Positions 1 to 6,964 of a stretch of DNA of 24,068 bases are shown here, in pieces (within the stretch, counting starts at the first letter, position 1; each line of letters opens with the position of its first letter). The stretch is taken from contig CAAGPW010000278.1 in assembly GCA_900771955.1 (NCBI GenBank), positions 1 to 24,068 on the forward strand. Reading direction: 5' to 3'. The position numbers and the translations under genes are program-made. The notes beneath the pieces were generated by a model, which worked only from the letters and a program-made list of their open reading frames with translations, searched no databases and was not told the origin of the DNA. This DNA comes from Lachnospiraceae bacterium (GTDB lineage: Bacteria; Bacillota; Clostridia; Lachnospirales; Lachnospiraceae).

Positions 1-32
1 CACACGTTTCCTTTCTAGAAAGGAAACGTGTG
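1..32. repeat. Perfect 32-bp palindrome at the window edge
   Basis: The first 16 bases, CACACGTTTCCTTTCT, are followed directly by their exact reverse complement, giving a perfect inverted repeat with no spacer. No U-rich tract follows on the plus strand, so it is not a standard terminator. It lies between the unseen upstream gene and the phosphonate-binding lipoprotein gene. It could be an intercistronic mRNA hairpin or a dimeric regulator site. The palindrome might extend beyond the left edge. Confidence 0.8.
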
Positions 33-64
33 ATAATTAACTTCCTAATTATCATACAAGTTAA
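31..64 (+). promoter_or_regulatory. Two mutually exclusive leader hairpins before the AEP-binding protein gene
   Basis: TGATAATTA (31-39) pairs with TAATTATCA (46-54) around a 6-nt loop. An overlapping alternative pairs TTAACTT (37-43) with AAGTTAA (58-64). The second structure would end 3 nt before the ATG at 68 and cover the only ribosome-binding region (TAAGAG). The pairings are visible in the sequence. A switching or translation-attenuating role is inference. Confidence 0.4.
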
Positions 65-67
65 GAG

Positions 68-1057
68 ATGAAAAAAGGATTTAAGAAAAAAATGGTATTA
101 TCTTTGGGAGCAATAACAGCGGCGGTGGCGCTTTTTTCGGGATGCGGAAGCAGTTCTTCGGATGAGGTCATCATCTATTCCAATGCGGATGATGAAGCGG
201 TAGAAGCAATGAAAGCGGCATTGGATGAGAATGGATATAAGGGAAAATATATTTTACAGACATTCGGAACGAGTGAACTTGGCGGAAAACTGTTTGCAGA
301 GGGAACGGATCTGGAGGCAGATCTTGTGACAATGAGTTCTTTCTATCTGGAGAGTTCACAGCAGGAAAATAATATGTATGCGGATCTTGCTTTTGACACG
401 GGAGCACTGGAGGATTACCCGGCATATTATACGCCGATCACTTCGCAGGAAGGCGCGATCATTGTAAATACGGAGATGATGAAAGAGAATAACCTGCCGA
501 TGCCGGAGTCTTTAAAGGATCTGGCAGACCCGGTATATGATGGTTTTCTTTCCGTCACAGATATTGAAGGGTCTTCCACTGCCTGGCTCATGATCCAGGC
601 GCTGGTAGATGCCTATGGTGAAGATGGTGCAAAGGAAATACTTCGTGGGATTTACAAAAATGCAGGAGATCATTTGGAGGAATCTGGCTCAGGACCGATC
701 AAAAAAGTGCGTGCCGGGGAAGTGGCGGTTGGATTTGGGCTGAGACATCAGGCTGTTGCAGATAAAAAAGACGGGCTGCCGATCGATTTTGTAGATCCGG
801 CAGAGGGAAATTTTTCACTGACGGAATCCGTGGCAGTAATAGACAAGGGAGAAAAAACAAATCCGCTTGCAATGGAGATGGCAGAGTGCATTATCAAAAA
901 CGGAAGACCGAAGCTTATAAAAACCTATCCGAATCCATTGTATCAGGGAGAAACCGCAGATCCGGAAAATATTTCCGCCTATCCAAAAACTTTTCCGGAA
1001 AAACTGACCGTGGATCTTTTGGAACAGCACAAAGAATTATCAAATGAATGTAAATAG
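68..1057 (+). CDS. ABC transporter substrate-binding lipoprotein, probably for 2-aminoethylphosphonate
   Basis: This 329-residue protein has a lipoprotein signal peptide: a basic n-region (KKGFKKK), a hydrophobic stretch and lipobox FSGC with the acylated cysteine at residue 26. A serine-rich linker leads into a periplasmic-binding-protein fold of the iron/AfuA-PhnS type, beginning EVIIYSNADDEAVEAM. It would sit on the outer face of the membrane and hand ligand to an ABC permease that is probably encoded left of the window. The ligand is inferred from the adjacent phnW and phnX genes, 17 bp downstream. An in-frame stop at 62-64 makes ATG 68 the first possible start. Its Shine-Dalgarno is poor, unlike every other gene here, and it lies beside the leader hairpins. 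A related ligand such as iron or a polyamine is less likely given the neighbours. Confidence 0.8.
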   Translation: MKKGFKKKMVLSLGAITAAVALFSGCGSSSSDEVIIYSNADDEAVEAMKAALDENGYKGKYILQTFGTSELGGKLFAEGTDLEADLVTMSSFYLESSQQENNMYADLAFDTGALEDYPAYYTPITSQEGAIIVNTEMMKENNLPMPESLKDLADPVYDGFLSVTDIEGSSTAWLMIQALVDAYGEDGAKEILRGIYKNAGDHLEESGSGPIKKVRAGEVAVGFGLRHQAVADKKDGLPIDFVDPAEGNFSLTESVAVIDKGEKTNPLAMEMAECIIKNGRPKLIKTYPNPLYQGETADPENISAYPKTFPEKLTVDLLEQHKELSNECK

Positions 1058-1074
1058 AATCAGGAGGAATCAGG

Positions 1075-2184
1075 ATGAAAACATATAAATTACTGACACC
1101 GGGACCGCTCACGACATCAGATACCGTAAAAAAAGAAATGATGTTTGACCACTGCACCTGGGATGATGATTATAAAAAGATCACACAGAAGATACGGAAA
1201 GAACTTCTTGCACTTGCACATGTGAGCGAGGAGGAGTATACGGTTGTTCTGATGCAGGGAAGCGGTACATTTGGAGTGGAGTCCGTAGTTACCAGTTCTG
1301 TCGGGCCGGATGAGAAAATCCTTGTGTGCAGCAACGGCGCATACGGAGAGCGAATGGCGCAGATTGCAAGGCAGGCGGGCAGACAGGTAGTGGTATATCG
1401 TGAAGAATTTAACAAGATTCCGGACGCAAAAAAAATAAAAAAAATCCTGGAAGAGGATGCGTCGATCACACATGTCGGAATGATACACAGTGAGACGACC
1501 TCCGGTATTTTAAATGATATTGCGTCTGTGGGAAAAGTTGTAAAGGAAGCTGGAAAAACATTTATTGTGGACGGAATGTCTTCTTTCGGCGGAGTTGAGA
1601 TCGATGTAAAGGGAATTGGAATAGATTTTATTATCAGCAGTGCGAATAAGTGTGTGCAGGGAGTTCCGGGCTTTTCTTACATTATATGCAGACGGGATGT
1701 TTTGGAAAAATGCAAGGGAAAATGCAGCAGCCTGTCGCTGGATCTCTATGATCAGTGGGTTACAATGGAAAAAGACGGCAAATGGCGTTTCACATCCCCG
1801 ACCCATGTTGTGCTGGCATTTGCAAAAGCACTCGAAGAACTGAAAGAGGAAGGCGGTATTCCGGCAAGAGAAAAGCGGTATCGGGAAAACAACAGAAGAC
1901 TGATCGCGCGGATGCAGCAGATGGGAATAAAAACTTATATTGAAGAAGCGTTTCAGGGACCGGTTATCACGACTTTCCTTTATCCGGAAAGCAGTACATT
2001 TTCTTTTCAGGAAATGTATCAGTATATCAAAGACCGGGGATATGCGATCTATCCCGGAAAGGTAACAGATGTGGATACGTTTCGTATCGGAAGCATTGGG
2101 GAGATCTATCCGGAGGATATGGACCGTGTATGCGATATCATAGAAGATTTTTTTAAGGGACATTGTCAGGAGGAAAGAGCATGA
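1075..2184 (+). CDS. phnW: 2-aminoethylphosphonate--pyruvate transaminase
   Basis: PhnW transfers the amino group of 2-aminoethylphosphonate to pyruvate, giving phosphonoacetaldehyde and alanine. It is a cytosolic PLP enzyme of the class V (AGXT-like) aminotransferase fold. At 369 residues it has the usual family length. The N-terminus carries the LLTPGPL motif typical of the family. FIVDGMSSFGG contains the cofactor-ring aspartate (D166), and SSANKCVQG supplies the Schiff-base lysine (K192). AGGAGG at 1062-1067, 7 nt before the ATG, fixes the start. The stop overlaps the phnX start as ATGA (2181-2184), so the two are probably translationally coupled. PhnW and PhnX act in succession, and the pairing makes this identification firm. 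Confidence 0.95.
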   Translation: MKTYKLLTPGPLTTSDTVKKEMMFDHCTWDDDYKKITQKIRKELLALAHVSEEEYTVVLMQGSGTFGVESVVTSSVGPDEKILVCSNGAYGERMAQIARQAGRQVVVYREEFNKIPDAKKIKKILEEDASITHVGMIHSETTSGILNDIASVGKVVKEAGKTFIVDGMSSFGGVEIDVKGIGIDFIISSANKCVQGVPGFSYIICRRDVLEKCKGKCSSLSLDLYDQWVTMEKDGKWRFTSPTHVVLAFAKALEELKEEGGIPAREKRYRENNRRLIARMQQMGIKTYIEEAFQGPVITTFLYPESSTFSFQEMYQYIKDRGYAIYPGKVTDVDTFRIGSIGEIYPEDMDRVCDIIEDFFKGHCQEERA

Positions 2185-2963
2185 AGAAAATAGAGGCCGT
2201 TATTTTTGACTGGGCGGGAACTACCGTAGATTATGGATGCTTTGCACCGGTACAGGCGTTTATCAGCGCGTTTGAAAAGTACGGTATCACGCCGACGGTC
2301 GAAGAAGTAAGAAAACCGATGGGAATGTTAAAGCGCGATCACATCAGAACCATGATGCAGATGGATCGTATCCGTGAGGCGTGGAAGCAGATCCATGGCA
2401 GAGAATATACGGATACGGATGTGGAAGAGGTATATCAGTGCAGTGAAGTCTCGATCTTAAAGATCTTAAAAGATTTCGCCGAGGTAAAACCCTATGTCAC
2501 AGACACCGTAAAAATACTGCGTGAAAAAGAAATCAAGATCGGATCGACGACCGGGTATACGGATGAAATGATGGAGATCGTTGCGCCAAAGGCGAGAGAA
2601 AACGGGTATGCGCCGGACTGCTGGTGCAGCCCGAACGCAGTCGGAAATATGGGAAGACCATATCCATACATGATCTTTCAGAATCTTCAGAAACTGCAGG
2701 TGAGCTCCGTACATCATGCGGTAAAAGTCGGGGATACGGTTTCAGACATCAAAGAAGGGCTTGCAGCCGGACTGTTTTCGGTGGGGGTCATTGAAGGAAG
2801 TTCACTGCTTGCGATGTCGGAAGAAGAATATGAAGCTCTGTCAGCAGAGGAAAAGAAAGCCTCCTGTGAAAAAGTACGCAAGATCTATAAAGAGTGCGGA
2901 GCAGATGATGTGATCCGGAACATGTCGGAATTACCGGCGCTACTCGATCGGATCATGGACTGA
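2181..2963 (+). CDS. phnX: Phosphonoacetaldehyde hydrolase (phosphonatase)
   Basis: PhnX cleaves the C-P bond of phosphonoacetaldehyde to acetaldehyde and phosphate, completing AEP breakdown. This 260-residue protein is a HAD-superfamily enzyme. The nucleophile motif is FDWAGT, with D10 as nucleophile and alanine at the +2 position where most HAD phosphatases carry aspartate, as known for phosphonatases. The cap-domain motif MGMLKRDH supplies the Schiff-base lysine K51. HAD motif IV appears as VGDTVSDIKEG. I chose ATG 2181 over an in-frame TTG at 2163 because AGGAGGAA at 2168-2175 is correctly spaced for 2181 and ATGA overlaps the phnW stop. It is the last gene before a strong terminator. The pathway frees phosphate, nitrogen (as alanine) and a C2 unit. 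Confidence 0.95.
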   Translation: MKKIEAVIFDWAGTTVDYGCFAPVQAFISAFEKYGITPTVEEVRKPMGMLKRDHIRTMMQMDRIREAWKQIHGREYTDTDVEEVYQCSEVSILKILKDFAEVKPYVTDTVKILREKEIKIGSTTGYTDEMMEIVAPKARENGYAPDCWCSPNAVGNMGRPYPYMIFQNLQKLQVSSVHHAVKVGDTVSDIKEGLAAGLFSVGVIEGSSLLAMSEEEYEALSAEEKKASCEKVRKIYKECGADDVIRNMSELPALLDRIMD

Positions 2964-2990
2964 TTCTGTATTATAATAGAATAAGGCAGA

Positions 2991-3030
2991 AAAACCGGCG
3001 GTCTGAAATGATTTTCAGACCGCCGGTTTT
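2991..3030 (+). terminator. Rho-independent terminator of the phn operon
   Basis: AAAACCGGCGGTCTGAAA pairs almost perfectly with TTTTCAGACCGCCGGTTTT around a tiny loop, ending in TTTTGTTG. It sits 28 bp after the phnX stop. Runs of A and T on both sides make it potentially bidirectional. Confidence 0.93.
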
Positions 3031-3068
3031 GTTGTAAAAATACACAAAAGTCAAAACGCATTGTCATG

Positions 3069-3108
3069 AATCATGTACATTGACATCAAAAGTGGAATCT
3101 CTTACACT
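3069..3108 (+). promoter_or_regulatory. Promoter of the surface GH53 gene
   Basis: The -35 box is a perfect TTGACA (3080-3085), the spacer is 17 bp and the -10 is TACACT (3103-3108). The 17 bases AATCATGTACATTGACA (3069-3085) are identical to the promoter of the transporter operon at 5423-5439. They include the palindrome ATGTACAT just upstream of the -35. Confidence 0.85.
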
Positions 3109-3116
3109 GAAAAAGC

Positions 3117-3135
3117 GAACAACCGCTTGCGCAAA
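3117..3135 (+). promoter_or_regulatory. Probable operator downstream of the GH53 promoter
   Basis: GAACAACCGCTTGCGCAAA starts 8 nt after the -10 box, so it would cover the transcription start. It contains the CG-centred palindrome TTGCGCAA (3127-3134), a style common for LacI-family repressors. Eighteen of its 19 bases match the element at 5472-5490. The regulator gene is not in the window and its family is inference. Confidence 0.7.
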
Positions 3136-3235
3136 AGGCAGAAAGAGGTGCGAAGAAGCAGAAAAGAGCAGAAAATGGGTGTAGCTGCAACAGATACGCG
3201 CGGGCGGAGCATAAGGGAAGGAGATTACAGAAAAA

Positions 3236-5296
3236 ATGAAAAGAAACAGCAAAAGACTTGTGGCAGTAATGTTAAGTGTGGGGCTATGTGCCGGCGTCCT
3301 GGCCGGATGCGGGGCAAAAAGCGGTGCAACAGCGGAAGCGAGTACGGAAGCGGGTACGGGGACGCAGGCGGAAACGGAACAGGAAGCGATCCGGACCACA
3401 GAGGAACCGGGTGAGACAGAAGTGGAGGAAGCGTGGAGTGACGTTTTTGTGGAACCGGTTGCGGGCATATCTGACGATTTTATCCGTGGAATGGATGCGT
3501 CGGCAGTGCTTTCGGTCGAAAAAAGCGGTGCAAGGTACTACGGTTACGATGGAAAAGAACAGGATGTGTTTAAGACACTGGCAGAATCCGGCGTAAATTA
3601 CATCCGTCTGCGGGTCTGGAACGACCCGTATGATGAAAACGGAAATGGTTACGGTGGCGGGGATAATGATGTCGCAACTGCGATCGAACTCGGAAAGCGC
3701 GCCACGCAGTATGGAATGAAAGTAAACATCGATTTCCATTATTCGGATTTCTGGGCAGACCCAAAGCGGCAGCATGCGCCGAAAGCCTGGGAAGGCATGT
3801 CTGCGGATGAGAAAGCGGATGCACTTTATGATTTCACGAAGGAGAGCCTCACACAGATCTTAGACGCGGGAGTCGATGTCGGAATGGTACAGGTGGGAAA
3901 TGAGATCAACAACGGAATGTCCGGTGAGACGGATGTCCCGGCGGTGATGGAGCTTCTGGACGCAGGCAGCAGGGCGGTGCGCGAGATCGCCGGTTCCTAT
4001 GGAAAAGATATCCAGATCGTATTACATTACACCAACATCGAGGACAATGACGAAGTGGATACGATGGCGGCGAACTTAAAAGAATACGGGGTGGACTACG
4101 ATATTTTCGGACTTTCCTATTATCCGTTCTGGGACGGCACAAATGAAAACATGCAAAACGTGGCGAAAAACATTATGGATCGTTACGGGAAAAAGGTTGT
4201 GATCGCGGAAACATCCTACTGTTATACCGAAAAAGACGGGGATGGGTTCGCGAACAGCTTTGACGGGATCGAGGATGCGGTGGATGGATACGCGCCGACC
4301 GTGCAGAGCCAGGCAACCATGATCCGCGATATCTGCGCGGCGGCAAACGAAGTTGGCGTGATTGGCGTATTTTACTGGGAGGGAACCTGGATACCGGTCG
4401 GTAGTGCAGATAAGGATAATTCCGCGCTGTGGGAAAAATACGGAAGCGGCTGGGCAAGCAGTTATTCGGCAGAATACGATCCGGACGACGCCGGGCTGTA
4501 TTATGGTGGCTGCTCCTGGGATAATCAGGCGATGTTTGATTTTAACGGACATCCGCTCCCATCCTTAAATGTATTCCGGTATTTAAAGGACGGACATACC
4601 GTGCCACTTGCGGTGGATTTCATCCCGCAGACGACAGTTTCCTGCGATGTGGGCGAGACACTGGCGCTTCCGGAAACGGTGGAAGTGGTATACAATGACC
4701 GCTCGGCAAATACGCAGGTGCCGGTTTCTTGGGATGCGTCACAGGCTGCGGCGATCGATACGAAAAAGGCAGGCACTTATACTGTGGACGGAATGCTTTC
4801 GGATGGTACGGCGGTTACTGCCGATGTTGATGTTCAGATGGTAAACTATGTAAAGAATCCGGGATTTGAGGAGGCGGACCACTCCATGTGGCAGATTTCC
4901 TACGCCGGAGAAACCGATCCGACCGACTATCAGGAAAAAGCGGATGACGCGCATGACGGAGATTTTTCCCTTCATTTCTGGTCAGACTCCGATATGGATT
5001 TTTCGGTTGAGCAGACACTGACGGATCTGCAGGCGGGAACCTATCAGTTTTTCGCGTTTGCGCAGGGCGGGGATATGGAGAGTACCTCTGATCTGGAATT
5101 GTATGCAGTGGTAAACGGGGAAGAGATCGGGGCGGATACATTCATGCTGACAACATGGACAGACTGGAAACAGCCGAAGGTGGATAACATTGAGATCCGG
5201 GACGGAGATACCCTTACGATCGGGGTGCGTATGAAATGCAATGCGAACAGTTGGGGAACGCTCGATGATTTCACATTAAACCGGATATCTGACTAA
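3236..5296 (+). CDS. Surface lipoprotein arabinogalactan endo-beta-1,4-galactanase (GH53) with Ig-like and C-terminal carbohydrate-binding domains
   Basis: This enzyme hydrolyses beta-1,4-galactan side chains of pectin at the cell surface. The 686-residue protein has a signal peptide with lipobox LAGC (C25), then a Thr/Glu-rich linker (about 30-68). The GH53 (beta/alpha)8 barrel spans about 78-452. Its acid/base is E223 in VGNEINNG and its nucleophile is E325 in VIAETSY; DFHYSDFWADP and YYPFWDG are also family signatures. A Big_4-like Ig domain (about 455-535) follows, then a jelly-roll-type module (about 537-686, starting NYVKNPGFEE) resembling galactan-binding CBM61; the CBM family is tentative. 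AAGGAG at 3218-3223 supports ATG 3236. The gene has its own promoter, and its product would feed oligosaccharides to the transporter encoded next. The GH53 call is firm. It is functionally like B. subtilis GanB but membrane-anchored. Confidence 0.93.
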   Translation: MKRNSKRLVAVMLSVGLCAGVLAGCGAKSGATAEASTEAGTGTQAETEQEAIRTTEEPGETEVEEAWSDVFVEPVAGISDDFIRGMDASAVLSVEKSGARYYGYDGKEQDVFKTLAESGVNYIRLRVWNDPYDENGNGYGGGDNDVATAIELGKRATQYGMKVNIDFHYSDFWADPKRQHAPKAWEGMSADEKADALYDFTKESLTQILDAGVDVGMVQVGNEINNGMSGETDVPAVMELLDAGSRAVREIAGSYGKDIQIVLHYTNIEDNDEVDTMAANLKEYGVDYDIFGLSYYPFWDGTNENMQNVAKNIMDRYGKKVVIAETSYCYTEKDGDGFANSFDGIEDAVDGYAPTVQSQATMIRDICAAANEVGVIGVFYWEGTWIPVGSADKDNSALWEKYGSGWASSYSAEYDPDDAGLYYGGCSWDNQAMFDFNGHPLPSLNVFRYLKDGHTVPLAVDFIPQTTVSCDVGETLALPETVEVVYNDRSANTQVPVSWDASQAAAIDTKKAGTYTVDGMLSDGTAVTADVDVQMVNYVKNPGFEEADHSMWQISYAGETDPTDYQEKADDAHDGDFSLHFWSDSDMDFSVEQTLTDLQAGTYQFFAFAQGGDMESTSDLELYAVVNGEEIGADTFMLTTWTDWKQPKVDNIEIRDGDTLTIGVRMKCNANSWGTLDDFTLNRISD

Positions 5297-5422
5297 AAAG
5301 CATGGAAAAGCCTGTGCCACAATGGTTTATCGGTTGCACAGAAGGCCATAAGAAAAAACAGATTGCCAAAAAATAACAATTAGCAATGGCAAAGTGCACA
5401 AAAATAGAGAAAATATATTATA

Positions 5423-5462
5423 AATCATGTACATTGACACAAAAAGACGCAGGCATTATACT
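5423..5462 (+). promoter_or_regulatory. Promoter of the galactan transporter operon
   Basis: TTGACA (5434-5439), a 17-bp spacer and TATACT (5457-5462) form a near-consensus promoter. The upstream block AATCATGTACATTGACA is identical to that at 3069-3085. The remainder of the 259-bp gap after the GH53 stop is AT-rich, with only an imperfect hairpin (about 5308-5352) and no clear terminator. Confidence 0.87.
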
Positions 5463-5471
5463 TTAACCATA

Positions 5472-5504
5472 GAACAACCGATTGCGCAAAGAGAAGAACA
5501 ACCG
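5472..5504 (+). promoter_or_regulatory. Probable operator of the transporter operon, with a repeated half-element
   Basis: GAACAACCGATTGCGCAAA (5472-5490) lies 9 nt after the -10 box and matches the 3117-3135 element at 18 of 19 positions. It includes the palindrome TTGCGCAA (5482-5489). The GAACAACCG part recurs at 5496-5504, 24 bp further on, which is not seen at the other promoter. The position over the transcription start fits repression by an oligosaccharide-responsive regulator. Confidence 0.7.
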
Positions 5505-5555
5505 TAAAATGGTATGAAATGCGCAGTTAAACGAGGAATAAGGGAGGAATTTTCA

Positions 5556-6863
5556 ATGAAGAAAAAAGTATTGAGTACATTACTTGCAGCGAGCATGGTA
5601 GTTTCTTTAACAGCATGCGGAAGCAGCAAGGATGCGGCAGACACGACATCCGCAGACAGCGCATCTGCAACAACAGCAACAGAAGCATCCGCAGACAGCG
5701 CAAAGGCAGCGGATGACGCAATCGCAAACCTGATCGCTGCAACAGACGGAACCGTAGACATCCAGCTCTGGTGCTCAGAACTGGAAGCTTATCAGACAGT
5801 TATGAAAGAACTGACAGACAAATTCCAGGAGCAGTACTCAGATGTAGATTTTAATATCACGATCGGAGCAGTATCTGAGGCAGACGCAAAGGATAAGATC
5901 CTGGAAGATATCGATGCGGCAGCAGACGTATTCGTATTCGCAGACGATCAGGTCAATGATCTGGTAAACGCAGGCGCACTTCAGGAAGTTGCAGCTACCT
6001 ATACATATGATCCGAAGGAAACAAACTCTGCGGCAACGGTTGCGGCAGCTACCAAGGACGGAAAGCTTTACGCTTACCCGCTCACCGCTTCCAACGGATA
6101 TTTCCTTTATTATGATTCAAACATCTTCTCAGATGAAGATGTAGCTTCCTGGGAAGCACTTACTGCAAAAGCAGAACAAGCAGGCACGAAAGTAGGTATG
6201 AATGTAGCAGATGGCTGGTATCTGTACGGATTCTTCACTGGAGCAGGCTGCAAACTTTCCATGAACGATGACAACTCCAATAACTGTGACTGGAACTCCG
6301 CAACGGGTCTTGCGGTAGCACAGAGCATTGAAAACATTACATCTTCACCGGCATTTGTGAGCGTATCAGATCAGGATGCGATCACCATGTTAAATGATGG
6401 TACACTTGGCGCATATGTTTCCGGTACATGGAATACAGGTTCCTTTGAAGAAAAATACGGCGATGGTTATGCAGCATGCAAACTGCCTACCTTCGATGTA
6501 AACGGAACCGCTACTCAGATGAGATCTTACGCAGGTTACAAATTTGTTGGTGTAAACTCACACGCAAAGAATGTTGGATGGTCTATGCTTTTGGCTGAGT
6601 ACCTTACCAATGAAGAAAGCCAGCTTATGATCGGAAATGCAACAGCAGAAGGTCCGGCTAACACAAAGGCGGCTGAGCAGATCTCTTCTCCGGCACTTGC
6701 GGCACTTTCCGCACAGTCTGAATTCGCAGATCAGCAGGTAGTAGGACAGAACTACTGGGATCCGGCAAAAGCGCTTGGACAGAACCTGGTTGACGGCGCA
6801 ACAGACCTTCAGGGTGTATTAGATGACGCAGTAGCAGGTATCACACAGCCGGTAGCTGAATAA
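5556..6863 (+). CDS. Sugar (galacto-oligosaccharide) ABC transporter substrate-binding lipoprotein
   Basis: This 435-residue extracellular solute-binding protein is of the MalE/GanS type. The signal peptide ends in lipobox LTAC with acylated C21. A Ser/Ala/Thr-rich linker (about 22-55) precedes the binding domain, which starts around VDIQLWCSELEAYQ. Features typical of maltodextrin/galactan binders include DVFVFADDQVNDLV, KLYAYPLTASNGYFLYYD and the C-terminal YWDPAKALGQ. ATG 5556 is chosen over an upstream in-frame start at 5514 because AGGGAGGAA (5541-5549) is correctly placed and the signal peptide begins there. It lies between the surface endo-galactanase and two permease genes, so galactobiose or longer galacto-oligosaccharides are the expected ligand, by analogy to B. 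subtilis ganS. Ligand identity is inference. Confidence 0.88.
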   Translation: MKKKVLSTLLAASMVVSLTACGSSKDAADTTSADSASATTATEASADSAKAADDAIANLIAATDGTVDIQLWCSELEAYQTVMKELTDKFQEQYSDVDFNITIGAVSEADAKDKILEDIDAAADVFVFADDQVNDLVNAGALQEVAATYTYDPKETNSAATVAAATKDGKLYAYPLTASNGYFLYYDSNIFSDEDVASWEALTAKAEQAGTKVGMNVADGWYLYGFFTGAGCKLSMNDDNSNNCDWNSATGLAVAQSIENITSSPAFVSVSDQDAITMLNDGTLGAYVSGTWNTGSFEEKYGDGYAACKLPTFDVNGTATQMRSYAGYKFVGVNSHAKNVGWSMLLAEYLTNEESQLMIGNATAEGPANTKAAEQISSPALAALSAQSEFADQQVVGQNYWDPAKALGQNLVDGATDLQGVLDDAVAGITQPVAE

Positions 6864-6898
6864 TGACATCATAAAAATATAGTAAGACGAACATTGCT

Positions 6899-6933
6899 TC
6901 CATATGCCTGCCCTGTGTGGGCGGGCATGTGGA
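6899..6933 (+). promoter_or_regulatory. Intercistronic hairpin between the binding-protein and permease genes
   Basis: CATATGCCTGCCC (6901-6913) pairs with GGGCGGGCATGTG (6919-6931) around loop TGTGT, with two G-U pairs. Two more base pairs extend the stem to 6899-6933. No T-tract follows. Stable hairpins after the binding-protein gene commonly protect the upstream mRNA and raise binding-protein output over permease output. That role is inferred here. Confidence 0.7.
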
Positions 6934-6964
6934 TTCTCAATTCACGCGCATAGGGAGTGAATCT

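Noticed and set aside
1510..2163. 217-residue minus-strand open frame inside phnW
   Set aside because: It is antisense to a well-conserved gene, has no ribosome site, and its composition is rich in Cys/His/Phe/Ser as expected for a shadow.
3073..3414. 113-residue plus-strand frame across the GH53 promoter
   Set aside because: It begins inside the promoter, is Lys/Arg/Gly-rich and overlaps the GH53 signal peptide in another frame.
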